Source: Bradyrhizobium sp. BRP22
GTDB lineage: Bacteria > Pseudomonadota > Alphaproteobacteria > Rhizobiales > Xanthobacteraceae
Direction of reading: 5' to 3'
NCBI RefSeq assembly: GCF_020194175.1
Contig: NZ_JADYVX010000014.1
Coordinates: forward strand, 62,001 to 126,000
DNA length: 64,000 nt
Positions 17,402-26,840 of the stretch are shown here, one piece after another (the stretch's first letter is position 1; each line of letters starts with the position of its first letter). Below the pieces are notes generated by a model that did no database searches, was not told the origin of the DNA, and saw only the letters and a list, made by a program, of their open reading frames with translations. The translations under genes and the position numbers were made by a program.

Positions 17402-17944
17402 TTAGTAGCCAAGAGCCGCTTCGAGCGGCCCCTTCGGCATGATGACGTCGAAGGCGATGTCAAACGTCACGAACATCGCGGCGGTGAAGATGAAAGCGGT
17501 AAGCAGAGACTTCCACACCGCGATCTTGCCAACAAAGCGCATGAAGCCGGAGATCAAAAGGAAACTCGCAACATAGAGCCCAAGGAATTGCGTGGCGAGA
17601 CAGAACAAGACCGTTGGCACGAATACCGCGATGACCCGGCGAAGCTGTGCTCGCGTCACAAAGGTCTCGGAAGCCTCCCTACGAGAAAACGCTGCCGCAA
17701 ACAGACCGTAAAGGCTGGCGCCGCCAAGAATGACCGAGAGATAGAACGGGAAGTAGCCAGGCTCCGGGCCGGTCGCATCCCAGGCCGCGCCCGTGCGCCA
17801 ATTATCCCATCCAAGGGTAACGGCAAGCGCGAGCAACCCCAGCGACACGACGGCGTCCACGACGCCATTGCTAGCCACCGCGGGCGAATTGGCTTCGGGC
17901 GCAGTCGGATCGTCAACGACGATTTCGATATCGGTGTTGGACAT
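17402..17944 (-). CDS. tctB: Tripartite tricarboxylate transporter small permease TctB
   Basis: A 180-residue protein with an acidic cytoplasmic N-terminal tail of about 25 residues and four hydrophobic helices, as in TctB. The loop AWDATGPEPGYFPFYLSVILGG after the first helix is the family hallmark (G-P-G-x-F-P). It pairs with TctA. ATG 17944 is preferred to a TTG at 17995. The gap to mtnA upstream is 69 bases on the same strand, so one transcript mtnP-mtnA-tctB-tctA is possible. Confidence 0.86.
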   Translation of the reverse strand: MSNTDIEIVVDDPTAPEANSPAVASNGVVDAVVSLGLLALAVTLGWDNWRTGAAWDATGPEPGYFPFYLSVILGGASLYGLFAAAFSRREASETFVTRAQLRRVIAVFVPTVLFCLATQFLGLYVASFLLISGFMRFVGKIAVWKSLLTAFIFTAAMFVTFDIAFDVIMPKGPLEAALGY

Positions 17945-18013
17945 GGAAACGGACGGCTCGGGCAGGCGCTCCAGCGTGGATACGTGCTGACGCAACGGGC
18001 GTCAATGCAGTGC

Positions 18014-19114
18014 TCAGCGTCTGCCAGTCCGCTCCGGGAACGCGCTCGCAAGTGCAGCATGATCAGGCCGGAGCACGCCACGTTCGGTAATCAGGCCAGT
18101 CACGAGCCGCGCCGGAGTGACGTCAAAGCCGTAATTGGCGATCGGCGAGCCATCCGGCACCACACGCACGTTCTCAATTCGCCCGTCAGCCGTGCGCCCG
18201 CTCATATGCGTCACTTCGCTTGCTGCACGCTGTTCGATCGGAATCTCTCGGCCATCACTGATACTAAAGTCGATGGTCGGTGACGGCAGTGCAACATAGA
18301 ACGGCACGCCGTTGTCGCGCGCGGCGAGCGCTTTCAGGTAGGTGCCGATCTTGTTGCAGACATCGCCGTTGGCTGCGACCCGGTCGGTTCCAACGATCGC
18401 CAGATCCACCATGCCATGCTGCATCAGATGGCCGCCGGTGTTGTCGGGGATCACGGTGTGCGGGACACCGTGGTGGCCGAGTTCCCAGGCCGTGAGCGAG
18501 GCCCCCTGATTGCGCGGACGCGTCTCGTCGACCCAGACATGAACCGCAAGCCCGCGATCATGCGCACGATAGATCGGCGCGGTCGCCGTTCCCCAATCGA
18601 CGGTGGCCAGCCAGCCCGCATTGCAGTGCGTCAAAATGTTGATGGTGTCGCCGGCTTTCTTGGTGGCAGCGATCGCCTCGATCACTTCGAGACCGTATCT
18701 GCCGATCGCCTGGTTGATACCAACGTCCTCGTCGGCGATCTCGCCGGCACGCTTGTAGGCCGCCTCGGTCCGCACGGAAGGCGCAAGTGTACGAAGCGCA
18801 GCCTGCATCTCGTCAAGCGCCCATTTCAGATTGATGGCCGTCGGTCGCGTCGCAAGCAGCAGCTTATACGCGCGATCGAGCGCCTCGTCGGACGGATCAG
18901 CCCGCATGGCCAGCGCCATGCCGTAAGCGGCGGTGGCACCGATCAGCGGCGCGCCACGCACCAGCATGGTTCGGATCGCGTCCGCGGCCTCCTCGGAGCT
19001 GGCCAGACGCGCGACGACAAATTCATGCGGCAGTCGTCGCTGATCGATCGCACCGACAGACCATCCGTCAGGCTCAAGCCAGATGCTGCGGAAATGCCGG
19101 CCATCGACTTTCAT
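18014..19114 (-). CDS. mtnA: S-methyl-5-thioribose-1-phosphate isomerase
   Basis: A 366-residue enzyme that isomerises methylthioribose-1-phosphate to methylthioribulose-1-phosphate. The N-terminal MLVRGAPLIGATAAYGMALA, the active-site Cys in ILTHCNAGWLAT and the catalytic Asp in VGTDRVAANGDVCNKIGTY are all present, and the length is normal. It shares ATGA with the end of mtnP (start of mtnA at 19114), so the two are translationally coupled, and phosphorylase product passes straight to the isomerase. Confidence 0.95.
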   Translation of the reverse strand: MKVDGRHFRSIWLEPDGWSVGAIDQRRLPHEFVVARLASSEEAADAIRTMLVRGAPLIGATAAYGMALAMRADPSDEALDRAYKLLLATRPTAINLKWALDEMQAALRTLAPSVRTEAAYKRAGEIADEDVGINQAIGRYGLEVIEAIAATKKAGDTINILTHCNAGWLATVDWGTATAPIYRAHDRGLAVHVWVDETRPRNQGASLTAWELGHHGVPHTVIPDNTGGHLMQHGMVDLAIVGTDRVAANGDVCNKIGTYLKALAARDNGVPFYVALPSPTIDFSISDGREIPIEQRAASEVTHMSGRTADGRIENVRVVPDGSPIANYGFDVTPARLVTGLITERGVLRPDHAALASAFPERTGRR

Positions 19115-19986
19115 GAACGCAGGATCCGTCCCGCAACCGCATCCAGCTTCTTGAGCAGTTCCGGATCGCGGGCTTCGGGCGCCGTAATCAGTGCCGTCTC
19201 AAGCGCGCGGTCTGAGCCGATCGGGCATGGCTCGTGCTCGCGCGGAAAATCCTTTGCCAGGCGCGCCACCAGCGCCTTGGCCTTCTCGGCATTCGAGTTG
19301 AGCGCGCGAATGATGTCCTGCACGGTCACCGCATCGTGATCCGGATGCCAGCAGTCGAAGTCGGTCACCATCGCTACGCTCGCGTAGCAGATCTCCGCTT
19401 CGCGTGCGAGCTTCGCCTCAGGCATGTTCGTCATGCCGATCACCGAGTAGCCCAGTCCCTTGTACGTCAGACTTTCAGCAAGGCTGGAGAATTGCGGACC
19501 TTCCATGCAGAGATAGGTGCCGCCACGCGCAAACGAAATACCTTCGGCTTCCGCGGCAGCCGCCAGATGGATGCGCAAGCGCGGTGATACCGGATGCGCC
19601 ATCGAGACGTGGGCGACACAGCCCTTGCCGAAGAACGAGCTTTCCCGCTTATACGTGCGGTCCACGAACTGGTCGATGATCACGAAGGTGCCGGGTGGCA
19701 GTTCCTCCTTGAACGAGCCGCAGGCCGAGAGCGATACGAGGTCGGTGACCCCTGCCCGCTTCAGGACATCGATATTGGCCCGGTAGTTGATGTCAGACGG
19801 GGACAGCCGATGCCCCTTGTCGTGCCGCGGCAGGAACACGATCGGTAGGTCTGCAATGGTGCCGAAGCGGAGCGGCGCGGAGGGCTCGCCCCATGGGCTC
19901 CTGATCGCCTCCTCGCGGACGTTTTCAAGACCCGGCAAGTCGTAGATGCCGGATCCGCCGATAATGCCTAGCACGGCGCTGGTCAT
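19111..19986 (-). CDS. mtnP: S-methyl-5'-thioadenosine phosphorylase
   Basis: A 291-residue purine-nucleoside-phosphorylase-family enzyme that splits methylthioadenosine with phosphate to adenine and methylthioribose-1-phosphate. It starts LGIIGGSGIYDLPGLENV, has FLPRHDKGHRLSPSDINYRANI (phosphate and purine site) and LCMEGPQFSSLAESLTYK and VIGMTNMPEAKLAREAEICYA, which are the MtnP forms of the base and ribose-binding motifs. GGGAGAGG lies just ahead of ATG 19986. It is the first gene of the mtnP-mtnA pair and divergent from the aldolase gene at 20086. Confidence 0.95.
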   Translation of the reverse strand: MTSAVLGIIGGSGIYDLPGLENVREEAIRSPWGEPSAPLRFGTIADLPIVFLPRHDKGHRLSPSDINYRANIDVLKRAGVTDLVSLSACGSFKEELPPGTFVIIDQFVDRTYKRESSFFGKGCVAHVSMAHPVSPRLRIHLAAAAEAEGISFARGGTYLCMEGPQFSSLAESLTYKGLGYSVIGMTNMPEAKLAREAEICYASVAMVTDFDCWHPDHDAVTVQDIIRALNSNAEKAKALVARLAKDFPREHEPCPIGSDRALETALITAPEARDPELLKKLDAVAGRILRS

Positions 19987-20085
19987 GGCCTCTCCCGATC
20001 AGACTTTCGAAGCAATGTTCGACTATACTGCGACGCAATAATCAAGCATTCTCCTCGGCCGTAAACGGCGTTTGATAGGTTAACC

Positions 20086-20727
20086 ATGAACGACAGGGAA
20101 AAACGCCAATCCATCATCGATGCCTGCCTGCGCATGAACGCGCTCGGCATCAATCAGGGGACCTCGGGCAACATCAGCCTGCGGCATGAAGCCGGCCTAC
20201 TGATCACCCCGACCAGCATCCCCTATGAAGCGATGCAACCGGAGCAGATCGTCTATATGGGCCTCGACGGTTCATTTGATCCGGCGCAGCGCCCATCGAG
20301 CGAATGGCGCTTCCATCTGGACATCCTGCGCGCTCGCCCGGACGTGAACGCCGTGGTTCACGCTCATCCGACCTATTGCACGATCCTCGCCATCATGGGG
20401 CTGGAGATCCCGCCGATCCACTACATGGTCGCCTGCGCCGGCGGCGACACCATCCGCTGCGCGCCATACGCAACCTTCGGCACGCAGGAACTTTCGGCGC
20501 ATGCCGTCAAGGCGCTTGATGGAAGGCTCGCCTGCCTCCTCGAACATCACGGCATGATCGCCGTCGGGCCATCGCTTGCGAAAGCCATGTGGCTCGCGGT
20601 CGAGGTCGAAACGCTGGCGCGGCAGTACCACGGCTGCCTGCAGATCGGGAAGCCGCCTCTGCTGCCCACGGAAGAGATTGAAAACGTGCGAACGCGCATG
20701 GCCGGATACGGCCATGCGGAGAAATGA
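20086..20727 (+). CDS. Class II aldolase/adducin-family protein, probable methylthioribulose-1-phosphate aldolase
   Basis: A 213-residue zinc aldolase fold. It has LGINQGTSGNISLR (phosphate-binding), SSEWRFHLDILRARPDVNAVVHAHPTY with the catalytic Glu and two zinc His, and the third His in LEHHGMIAVGP. Fuculose-phosphate aldolase has the same pattern. Because the gene is divergent from mtnP-mtnA by 99 bases and no mtnB, mtnC or mtnD is nearby, the likely reaction is cleavage of methylthioribulose-1-phosphate to dihydroxyacetone phosphate and methylthioacetaldehyde, as described for Ald2 in Rhodospirillum rubrum. MtnB dehydratase has the same fold, so context carries the assignment. Confidence 0.78.
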   Translation: MNDREKRQSIIDACLRMNALGINQGTSGNISLRHEAGLLITPTSIPYEAMQPEQIVYMGLDGSFDPAQRPSSEWRFHLDILRARPDVNAVVHAHPTYCTILAIMGLEIPPIHYMVACAGGDTIRCAPYATFGTQELSAHAVKALDGRLACLLEHHGMIAVGPSLAKAMWLAVEVETLARQYHGCLQIGKPPLLPTEEIENVRTRMAGYGHAEK

Positions 20728-20758
20728 GACCAGCGATTTTGGCTACTGCCGCGACAGG

Positions 20759-21745
20759 TTACTTCGCGACGAACCCCGCTTCGTTCATCAGCGCGGCGTT
20801 GAGCTTGTCGTCTTCCTCGAGGAACTGCACCATATCCTTGCCGGTGAGGAAGATCGGCTTCAGCGCCTGCTTCTCCATATAGTCCTTGTACTCCGGCGTT
20901 TGCGTCACCTTCTGAAACAGGTCGACGTAGAATGCCTGCTGCTCGGCCGTGACCTTGCCGGGCAGGAACATCGCCCGCAGCATCAGGTATTGGACGTCAA
21001 GCCCCTCTTCCTTACAGGTCGGGATGTCGTTCCAGGACTGCGTTTCGGTGACCTTGGTCTTATAGGAGATCCGCTCCTTGTCGAACACGCAGAGCGCGCG
21101 CACCTGGCCGGCGCGCCAGACTTCCAGATTTTCAGAGGGATTGTTGACGTTGGCTTCGGTGTGATTCCCGACTAATTGCGTCGCCGCCTCTCCGCCGGAC
21201 TTGTAAGGCAGATAGGAGAATTTCGCGCCGGTCTTTTGCTCCATGAACACGGTGAGCACATGGTCCTCACGCTTGGAGCCGGTGCCGCCCATCTTGAACG
21301 GTGAGGATGCAGCTTTCGCTGCTGCAATGAACTCCTTCACGGTCTTTGGACCCGACGCGTTGTCCCACAATACGAACTGGTCCATTGCGACTACCGAAAC
21401 CGGAGTGAGGTCACGCCAGTTGAACGGAATTTTCGCCGACAGTGGCAGCATGTAAATCAGGGAATAGGCGATCAGCACCTTGTTTGGATCACCCTCGCTC
21501 GATTTCATATACATCAGCGCTTCGGCACCCGATGCGCCGCCCTTGAGCGAAACCACCATCGGCTGCTTCATCAGATTGTTCTTCTGGATCGCTGCCTGCA
21601 TCATGCGCGCCATCTGATCGGAAGCGCCGCCGGCTCCGGCAGCGACGACGATCTCGACTGGCTTGGTCGGCTCCCAGGCCGCAAAGGCCGGCGCGGTCAT
21701 AAGAACGGCCGTCAAAGCGGTCGCGGCTCCTGCAAAATGTCTCAC
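20759..21745 (-). CDS. tctC: Tripartite tricarboxylate transporter substrate-binding protein (Bug/TctC family)
   Basis: A 328-residue periplasmic protein with a signal peptide of about 22 residues (hydrophobic core, then APAFAAWEP). WEPTKPVEIVVAAGAGGASDQMARMM is the conserved Bug-family N-terminus whose backbone grips a carboxylate. It should deliver ligand to the TctA/TctB permease encoded 3 kb downstream on the same strand, with mtnP-mtnA between. The start is GTG 21745 behind GGGAAGAG. Lengths and order of secondary structure are normal for the family. The ligand is unknown. Confidence 0.88.
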   Translation of the reverse strand: MRHFAGAATALTAVLMTAPAFAAWEPTKPVEIVVAAGAGGASDQMARMMQAAIQKNNLMKQPMVVSLKGGASGAEALMYMKSSEGDPNKVLIAYSLIYMLPLSAKIPFNWRDLTPVSVVAMDQFVLWDNASGPKTVKEFIAAAKAASSPFKMGGTGSKREDHVLTVFMEQKTGAKFSYLPYKSGGEAATQLVGNHTEANVNNPSENLEVWRAGQVRALCVFDKERISYKTKVTETQSWNDIPTCKEEGLDVQYLMLRAMFLPGKVTAEQQAFYVDLFQKVTQTPEYKDYMEKQALKPIFLTGKDMVQFLEEDDKLNAALMNEAGFVAK

Positions 21746-21966
21746 GTCTCTTCCCTATGTCTTTATTGGATTGGCGCCTCAGAGATGCGCCTCGCCGCTA
21801 TTCTGCGGACTGGGAACGCGAAGTTCAAGCCGCGAACCGTCGCATTGCTGCTGACTTTGGGATGAGATTGTAAGAGCCGGCGCAATGGATCGGGCCGTCC
21901 GTGAGCCCGCCGACGGTTCGCGGCAGCGGCTGTCCAGCGTCCACCGCCCCCAGCAGACGATGATAC

Positions 21967-22764
21967 CTACTTGCCCTTCCAATTCGGTGTGCGCTTGTTC
22001 AGGAAGGCGTCCATGCCCTCGCGAAAATCCTCGCTCATATAGGCGCGCAGGATCAAATCCTCTCCCTCATCACGTGAGAGTGTCCGGCGGATGCGACGCA
22101 CCGCCTCCTTGGTCACCTCGAGCGTGATCGGCGCATGGCTCGCAATGAGCTTTGCCGTCTCGTCCGCGCGGCGCTGCAAGGTCGCGACATCAGGCACGAC
22201 CTCATTGAGCAAGCCGAGCGCCAGCGCTTCCGGCGCTTCCACCAGGCGAGCCTTGAAAATCATATCCTTGGTGCGCGCCGGACCGATCAGCGCGACGATG
22301 CGCGAAATATTCGACATCGACAGGCAATTGCCGAGCGTACGCGCGATTGGAAATCCGATCCGCGTCGCTTCGGTACCAATCCGGATGTCGCAGCAGGCCG
22401 CAATCCCGGCGCCGCCCCCCGTGCAGGCACCGGCGATTGCCGCAATCACGGGAACCCGGCACAGTTCGAGAGCGCCGAGCACACGGTCGATCCGCGCTTC
22501 ATAGTCGAGCGCGTCCTGTGCAGTCTTGAAAGCGCGGAATTGCGAGATATCGGTACCCGAGGCAAAAGCCTTGTCACCGGCACCGGTCAGGATCAGCGCC
22601 TTGATCGAGCGGTCCCCATTGATGCTCTCGCAGATCGAGGCCATCTGCTCGTACATCGCGAAGGTCAAGGCGTTACGCGCCTGCGGCCGGTTGAAAGTGA
22701 TCCTGGCGATCCCCTCCTCGACGGCATAGATCAGGTCTTCGCTGGCAGTGACCGGGGCGTTCAT
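21967..22764 (-). CDS. Enoyl-CoA hydratase/isomerase family protein
   Basis: A 265-residue crotonase-fold enzyme. It has ITFNRPQARNALTFAMYEQM, the first oxyanion loop KAFASGTDISQF, and the second loop AIAGACTGGGAGIAACCDIRI. The two Glu that act in true enoyl-CoA hydratases are not clearly present (the second loop has Gly-Gly-Ala-Gly), so an isomerase, decarboxylase or lyase activity on an acyl-CoA is also possible. GAGG is just ahead of ATG 22764. It lies 34 bases upstream of the first aminotransferase in the opposite sense of numbering, that is, the aminotransferase gene precedes it in transcription order only if one transcript runs leftward from 24004. Confidence 0.82.
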   Translation of the reverse strand: MNAPVTASEDLIYAVEEGIARITFNRPQARNALTFAMYEQMASICESINGDRSIKALILTGAGDKAFASGTDISQFRAFKTAQDALDYEARIDRVLGALELCRVPVIAAIAGACTGGGAGIAACCDIRIGTEATRIGFPIARTLGNCLSMSNISRIVALIGPARTKDMIFKARLVEAPEALALGLLNEVVPDVATLQRRADETAKLIASHAPITLEVTKEAVRRIRRTLSRDEGEDLILRAYMSEDFREGMDAFLNKRTPNWKGK

Positions 22765-22798
22765 GACGACCTCTCTGTTCTGTTGTTATTGGACCGGC

Positions 22799-24004
22799 TC
22801 AGGCGACAGCAGCGGCCTTGGGCATCGGCACCACATCGCGCCCCTTGAGGACCTCCATAGCCGCTAATACGCCGCCGCTTCGATGCGGTACCTTGGCCAG
22901 GTCCAGCCCCATCTCAACGCCCGACAGCGTGCCCATCAGCATCAGGTCGTTGAAATGCCCGATATGGCCGATCCGGAAAACCTTGCCCTTGATCTTGTTC
23001 AGGCCGGTACCGAGCGACATGTCGAAATTTTCCAGCACCACCTTGCGGAAATTGTCGGCGTCATGGCCTTCCGGCATCACCACGCCGGTCAGGGCCGGTG
23101 AATGTGCTTGGGGATCCTGGCACTGGGTTTCCAACCCCCACACCTTCATCGCCGCGCGGGTAGCCGCGCTGTGGCGCTTGTGGCGGGCGAAGACGTTTTC
23201 GAGGCCTTCTTCCTCGAGCATCTTGACGGCCTCCCTGAGCCCGAACAGGAGGTTGATCGCCGGCGTATAAGGCCAGGTGCCGGCCTTGTTGATAGCAATC
23301 ACTTCCTGCCAGTCCCAATAGGAGCGCATCGACGACGAATTGGCCTTAGCCGCGGCGAGCGCCTTTTCCGACACGGCGTTGAAGCCAAGGCCGGGCGGCA
23401 GCATCATGCCCTTCTGCGAGCCCGCGACCGAAACGTCGATCCCCCAAGCGTCATGCTCATATTCCATGGAAGCGAGGCCGGAGATGGTGTCGACCATCAG
23501 GAGCGCGGGATGCTTGACCCGGTCCATTGCCCTGCGAACCTCGAGTGGCGGTGTGACGCAACCGGTCGAGGTCTCGTTGTGCACGACCATGACCGCCTTG
23601 ATCTTGTGCGCGCGATCGGCAGCAAGCCTCGCCTCGATCTCGCCGATGTCCGCGCCACGACGCCAATCGCCCGGAATGAAATCGATGTCGAGCTTGAACT
23701 TGCTGGCGATGCCATGCCAGAGCACCGCAAACTGTCCGGTCTCGGCCATCAGAACCTTGTCGCCCGGCGATAGGGTGTTGACGATCGCGGCTTCCCAGGC
23801 GCCAGTGCCCGACGAGGGAAAGATGATCACCGGCTGCTTGGTGCGGAACAGGCGCTGCATGCCGGCCAGGACCGCAAAACCGAGCTCGGCGAATTCAGGG
23901 CCGCGATGGTCCCAGGCCGGCATATCCATGGCGCGCAGCACGCGGTCCGGCACATTGGTCGGTCCGGGAATCTGCAGAAAATGCCGTCCAGTATGCAGGG
24001 TCAT
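22799..24004 (-). CDS. Class V PLP aminotransferase, serine/alanine/aspartate-glyoxylate type (copy 1)
   Basis: A 401-residue fold-type I aminotransferase. It has HFLQIPGPTNVPDRVLRAMD, FPSSGTGAWEAAIVNTLSPGDKVL (cofactor phosphate loop), VVHNETSTG, LLMVDTISGLASM with the PLP Asp, and the Schiff-base Lys in AGSQKGMMLPPG. C-terminal GKVFRIGHIGHFND is typical of serine-glyoxylate and aspartate-glyoxylate (BhcA-like) aminotransferases. It should use glyoxylate or a related oxoacid as amino acceptor. ATG 24004 is supported by AAGGA 6 bases ahead. A paralogue lies at 25586-26788, with an MFS carrier between. Confidence 0.86.
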   Translation of the reverse strand: MTLHTGRHFLQIPGPTNVPDRVLRAMDMPAWDHRGPEFAELGFAVLAGMQRLFRTKQPVIIFPSSGTGAWEAAIVNTLSPGDKVLMAETGQFAVLWHGIASKFKLDIDFIPGDWRRGADIGEIEARLAADRAHKIKAVMVVHNETSTGCVTPPLEVRRAMDRVKHPALLMVDTISGLASMEYEHDAWGIDVSVAGSQKGMMLPPGLGFNAVSEKALAAAKANSSSMRSYWDWQEVIAINKAGTWPYTPAINLLFGLREAVKMLEEEGLENVFARHKRHSAATRAAMKVWGLETQCQDPQAHSPALTGVVMPEGHDADNFRKVVLENFDMSLGTGLNKIKGKVFRIGHIGHFNDLMLMGTLSGVEMGLDLAKVPHRSGGVLAAMEVLKGRDVVPMPKAAAVA

Positions 24005-24212
24005 GAGCCGTCCTTCCCGGTCCAGTCTTGGCGCTTCGAGCCGCTCGAATAACATTCTTTGGGCAGGCTTGTCCCTCACCGGGCGGGACCCGTCAATGCA
24101 TAATCAAGGCACAGGGCCTCGACGCCCCTTGGCAGACAGGCAATTTTGGCATCTGCGAAGGACCGCTGGCCGTCGTAGGCACGATCCGCAACACCCGCTG
24201 CCTGCCCTATCA

Positions 24213-25496
24213 TCATTCCGCAGCCACCGCCTTTCCGACCGGGACTCCGACCATGCCCCCATCAAATGGTTGCTCGGGACGCATCAAGAACGCCGAAAAA
24301 CCGCCGAGCGTGAGGAGCCCCATCGACATCAAGAATGGCAGGTACCAGTTGCCCGTCGCATCGATGACGAAGCCGGCCACAAGCGGCGAGACGATCGCGG
24401 CGAACGCAGAGCCCGTGTTCATGATGCCGGCGGCCGTGCCCGAATATTGCGGCGCGATGTCCATCGGCACCGACCAGATCGGACCAATCACAAGCTCCGC
24501 GAAGAAGAAGCCAGAAGACAGGCACAAGGCCACGACCGTGATCTCATGGACGAACAAGATCGGAAGCAATGAGGCAAGCGCTCCGGCAAACCCGGCGATG
24601 ATCAAGCTCAGACGCGCGAAGCGGATGCTGCCGGTGCGCTTGAGAATGCGGTCGGATAGAATGCCGCCCATACTGTCGCCGACGACGCCGGCAAAGAAGA
24701 CGCCTGAAGCGAACAGCGCAGAGTTCTTGATATTAAGGCCAAAGTTGTTCTTGAAGAACAGCGGCAGCCAGTTGAGATAGAGCCACAGGGACCAGCCGTA
24801 GCAAAAGTAGGTCAGCGTAACCGGCCACATCCGCCGCAGGAGTGGAAACCACGGCACCTGAGGCCGGGCGCCGGTGGGACGGGGTGGCAATGACGCAAGC
24901 TCAGCCTCGGTCATTCCGGCGTGCTCCCGTGGCTCATTCCGGAAATACCAGGCCCAGGCGATCCCCCAGACCAGGCTTACGAACCCCAAGGCGATAAAAG
25001 AGCCGCGCCAGGTTACCCACGCTATCAGCAGCGCGATCAAAGGTGGCGTTGCCGCGTTGCCCAGTCGCGCGAAGGCATGCGTCAGCCCTTGCGCGAAGCC
25101 ACGCTTATCCGATGGCGTCCAATACTGCATCGCGCGCGTCGCCGTCGGAAAGGTCGCGCCTTCGCCGAACCCTAACGCAACACGCGCGACGAACAGCGAC
25201 ACGATGCCAGTGACGAAGCCTGTCATGATCGTTGCCGCAGCCCAGATCATTCCGCACCAGAACAGCGTCTTGCGCGGCCCGAAATGGTCGCCGACCCAGC
25301 CTCCGATGATCTGGAACAGCAAGTAGGGATAGGCAAAGGCTGAAAATACGAGGCCTAGCTGCGTGTTGGTGAGGCCTAGCTCTTTCTGAATCTCGCCAGC
25401 AGCGGTGCCAATGTTCACGCGGTCGACATAGGTGATAAAGTACATCGCGCACAGCATCGCGAGCACGACATGCGTCGCCTTGAATCGGAACTTCAA
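24213..25496 (-). CDS. MFS transporter, anion:cation symporter type (sugar-acid family)
   Basis: A 427-residue carrier with twelve predicted helices. The first helix ends MYFITYVDRVNIGTAAGEIQKELGLT, the start used by the ACS family (glucarate, galactonate, hexuronate, 4-hydroxyphenylacetate carriers); the loop 2-3 motif GGWVGDHFGPRKTLF follows. It probably imports an organic anion by proton symport. Position between two glyoxylate-type aminotransferase genes on the same strand suggests that it feeds their pathway. The substrate is inferred only at class level. Confidence 0.85.
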   Translation of the reverse strand: MKFRFKATHVVLAMLCAMYFITYVDRVNIGTAAGEIQKELGLTNTQLGLVFSAFAYPYLLFQIIGGWVGDHFGPRKTLFWCGMIWAAATIMTGFVTGIVSLFVARVALGFGEGATFPTATRAMQYWTPSDKRGFAQGLTHAFARLGNAATPPLIALLIAWVTWRGSFIALGFVSLVWGIAWAWYFRNEPREHAGMTEAELASLPPRPTGARPQVPWFPLLRRMWPVTLTYFCYGWSLWLYLNWLPLFFKNNFGLNIKNSALFASGVFFAGVVGDSMGGILSDRILKRTGSIRFARLSLIIAGFAGALASLLPILFVHEITVVALCLSSGFFFAELVIGPIWSVPMDIAPQYSGTAAGIMNTGSAFAAIVSPLVAGFVIDATGNWYLPFLMSMGLLTLGGFSAFLMRPEQPFDGGMVGVPVGKAVAAE

Positions 25497-25585
25497 GTTC
25501 GACCTCCCTGAGCTTTATGGTTGTTGTTCGATTGTTCGCATCGCCGCGCGCCCGCGGCGATACCCTAGCTTAAGGAGGGGAAGCC

Positions 25586-26788
25586 CTAGCTTCCGACGAC
25601 TTTGAGATGTGTCGCGGAATTGCCCTCGGCGCGCTGTTCGAGAAGCTTCATCGCGACCTCGACGCCGCCGGCCCGGCGCGGAATGCCCGCGGCTGATAAG
25701 CCCATCTCCACGCCCGTCAGTGCCGCAAGCAAGGTGAGTTCATTGCATTCGCCGAGATGCCCGATGCGGAACACCTTGCTCGCCACTTTCGACAACCCAG
25801 AGCCCAGTGACATGTTGTAATTGTCGAGCACCACCTTGCGGAACTGATCCGCGTCATAGCCTGGTGGCATCAGCACGGCGGTAAGCACCGGAGAGAAGTC
25901 CTTTGGCTCCTGGCACAGCACTTCCAGACCCCAGTGTTCGACAGCCGCTCGTGTCGCGGCCGCAAGCCGCTGATGGCGGGCGAAGACGTTGGCGAGCCCC
26001 TCCTCCATCAGCATGGCAATCGCCTCGCGCAAGCCGTAGAGCAGATTAGTCGCCGGCGTATAGGGGAAGAAGCCGTTTGCATTCGGCTTCAGCATTTCCT
26101 CCCAATCCCAGTATGACCGCGGCATCCTGTTGTTCTTGGCGGCAGCGCGCGCTTTGTCCGAGATCGCGTTGAATCCGAGGCCCGGCGGCAGCATGAAGCC
26201 TTTTTGCGAGCAGCTGACGCTGACATCGACCCTCCATTCGTCGTGCCGGTAGTCGACCGAGCCCAGCGACGAGATCGTGTCGACCATCAGCAGCGCCGGA
26301 TGACCGACGCGGTCCATCGCTGCGCGGACCTCTCCGATCCGGCTGGTCGCGCCGGTTGAGGTTTCGTTGTGCACGACCATCACAGCCTTCAATGCATGAG
26401 ACGTATCACGCGCGAGCCTGTCTTCGATGGCGGCCGGGTCGGCGCCGCGGCGCCAATCGCCGGGCATGAAGTCGACATCAATCCCCCAGCGCGCCGCCAT
26501 CTGGCGCCACAGGGTAGCGAAATGGCCGGTCTCCACCATCAACACCTGATCCCCCGGCGACAGCGTATTGACGATCGCGGCCTCCCAGGCGCCGGTGCCC
26601 GACGACGGGAAAATCAGCACCGGCCCGGAGGTTTGGAAGACCTTCTGGGATCCGTCCAGGACGGCGCGCCCGAGCTGCCCGAATTCGGCACTTCGATGAT
26701 CGATAACGGGCATATCCATCGCCCGGAGAACGCGGTCGGGAACAGGGCTGGGGCCCGGAATCTGCAGAAAATGCCGTCCTTGCCGCAT
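25586..26788 (-). CDS. Class V PLP aminotransferase, serine/alanine/aspartate-glyoxylate type (copy 2)
   Basis: A 400-residue paralogue of the enzyme at 22799-24004, nearly co-linear with it: HFLQIPGPSPVPDRVLRAMD, FPSSGTGAWEAAIVNTLSPG, VVHNETSTGATSRIGEV, MVDTISSLGSVDYRHDEW, Schiff-base Lys in CSQKGFMLPPG, and GSGLSKVASKVFRIGHLGE near the end. Differences cluster in substrate-facing loops (for example the TTG-type acceptor loop ATSRIG against VTPPLE in copy 1), so substrate preference may differ. ATG 26788 has GGGAGG 7 bases ahead. It is the first gene of the leftward run 26788-21967 and is divergent from the GntR regulator. Confidence 0.86.
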   Translation of the reverse strand: MRQGRHFLQIPGPSPVPDRVLRAMDMPVIDHRSAEFGQLGRAVLDGSQKVFQTSGPVLIFPSSGTGAWEAAIVNTLSPGDQVLMVETGHFATLWRQMAARWGIDVDFMPGDWRRGADPAAIEDRLARDTSHALKAVMVVHNETSTGATSRIGEVRAAMDRVGHPALLMVDTISSLGSVDYRHDEWRVDVSVSCSQKGFMLPPGLGFNAISDKARAAAKNNRMPRSYWDWEEMLKPNANGFFPYTPATNLLYGLREAIAMLMEEGLANVFARHQRLAAATRAAVEHWGLEVLCQEPKDFSPVLTAVLMPPGYDADQFRKVVLDNYNMSLGSGLSKVASKVFRIGHLGECNELTLLAALTGVEMGLSAAGIPRRAGGVEVAMKLLEQRAEGNSATHLKVVGS

Positions 26789-26840
26789 AATGGACCTCCC
26801 GTTCCCTGACATAGGGCATATTTTGCATTCATTTTTTCCC

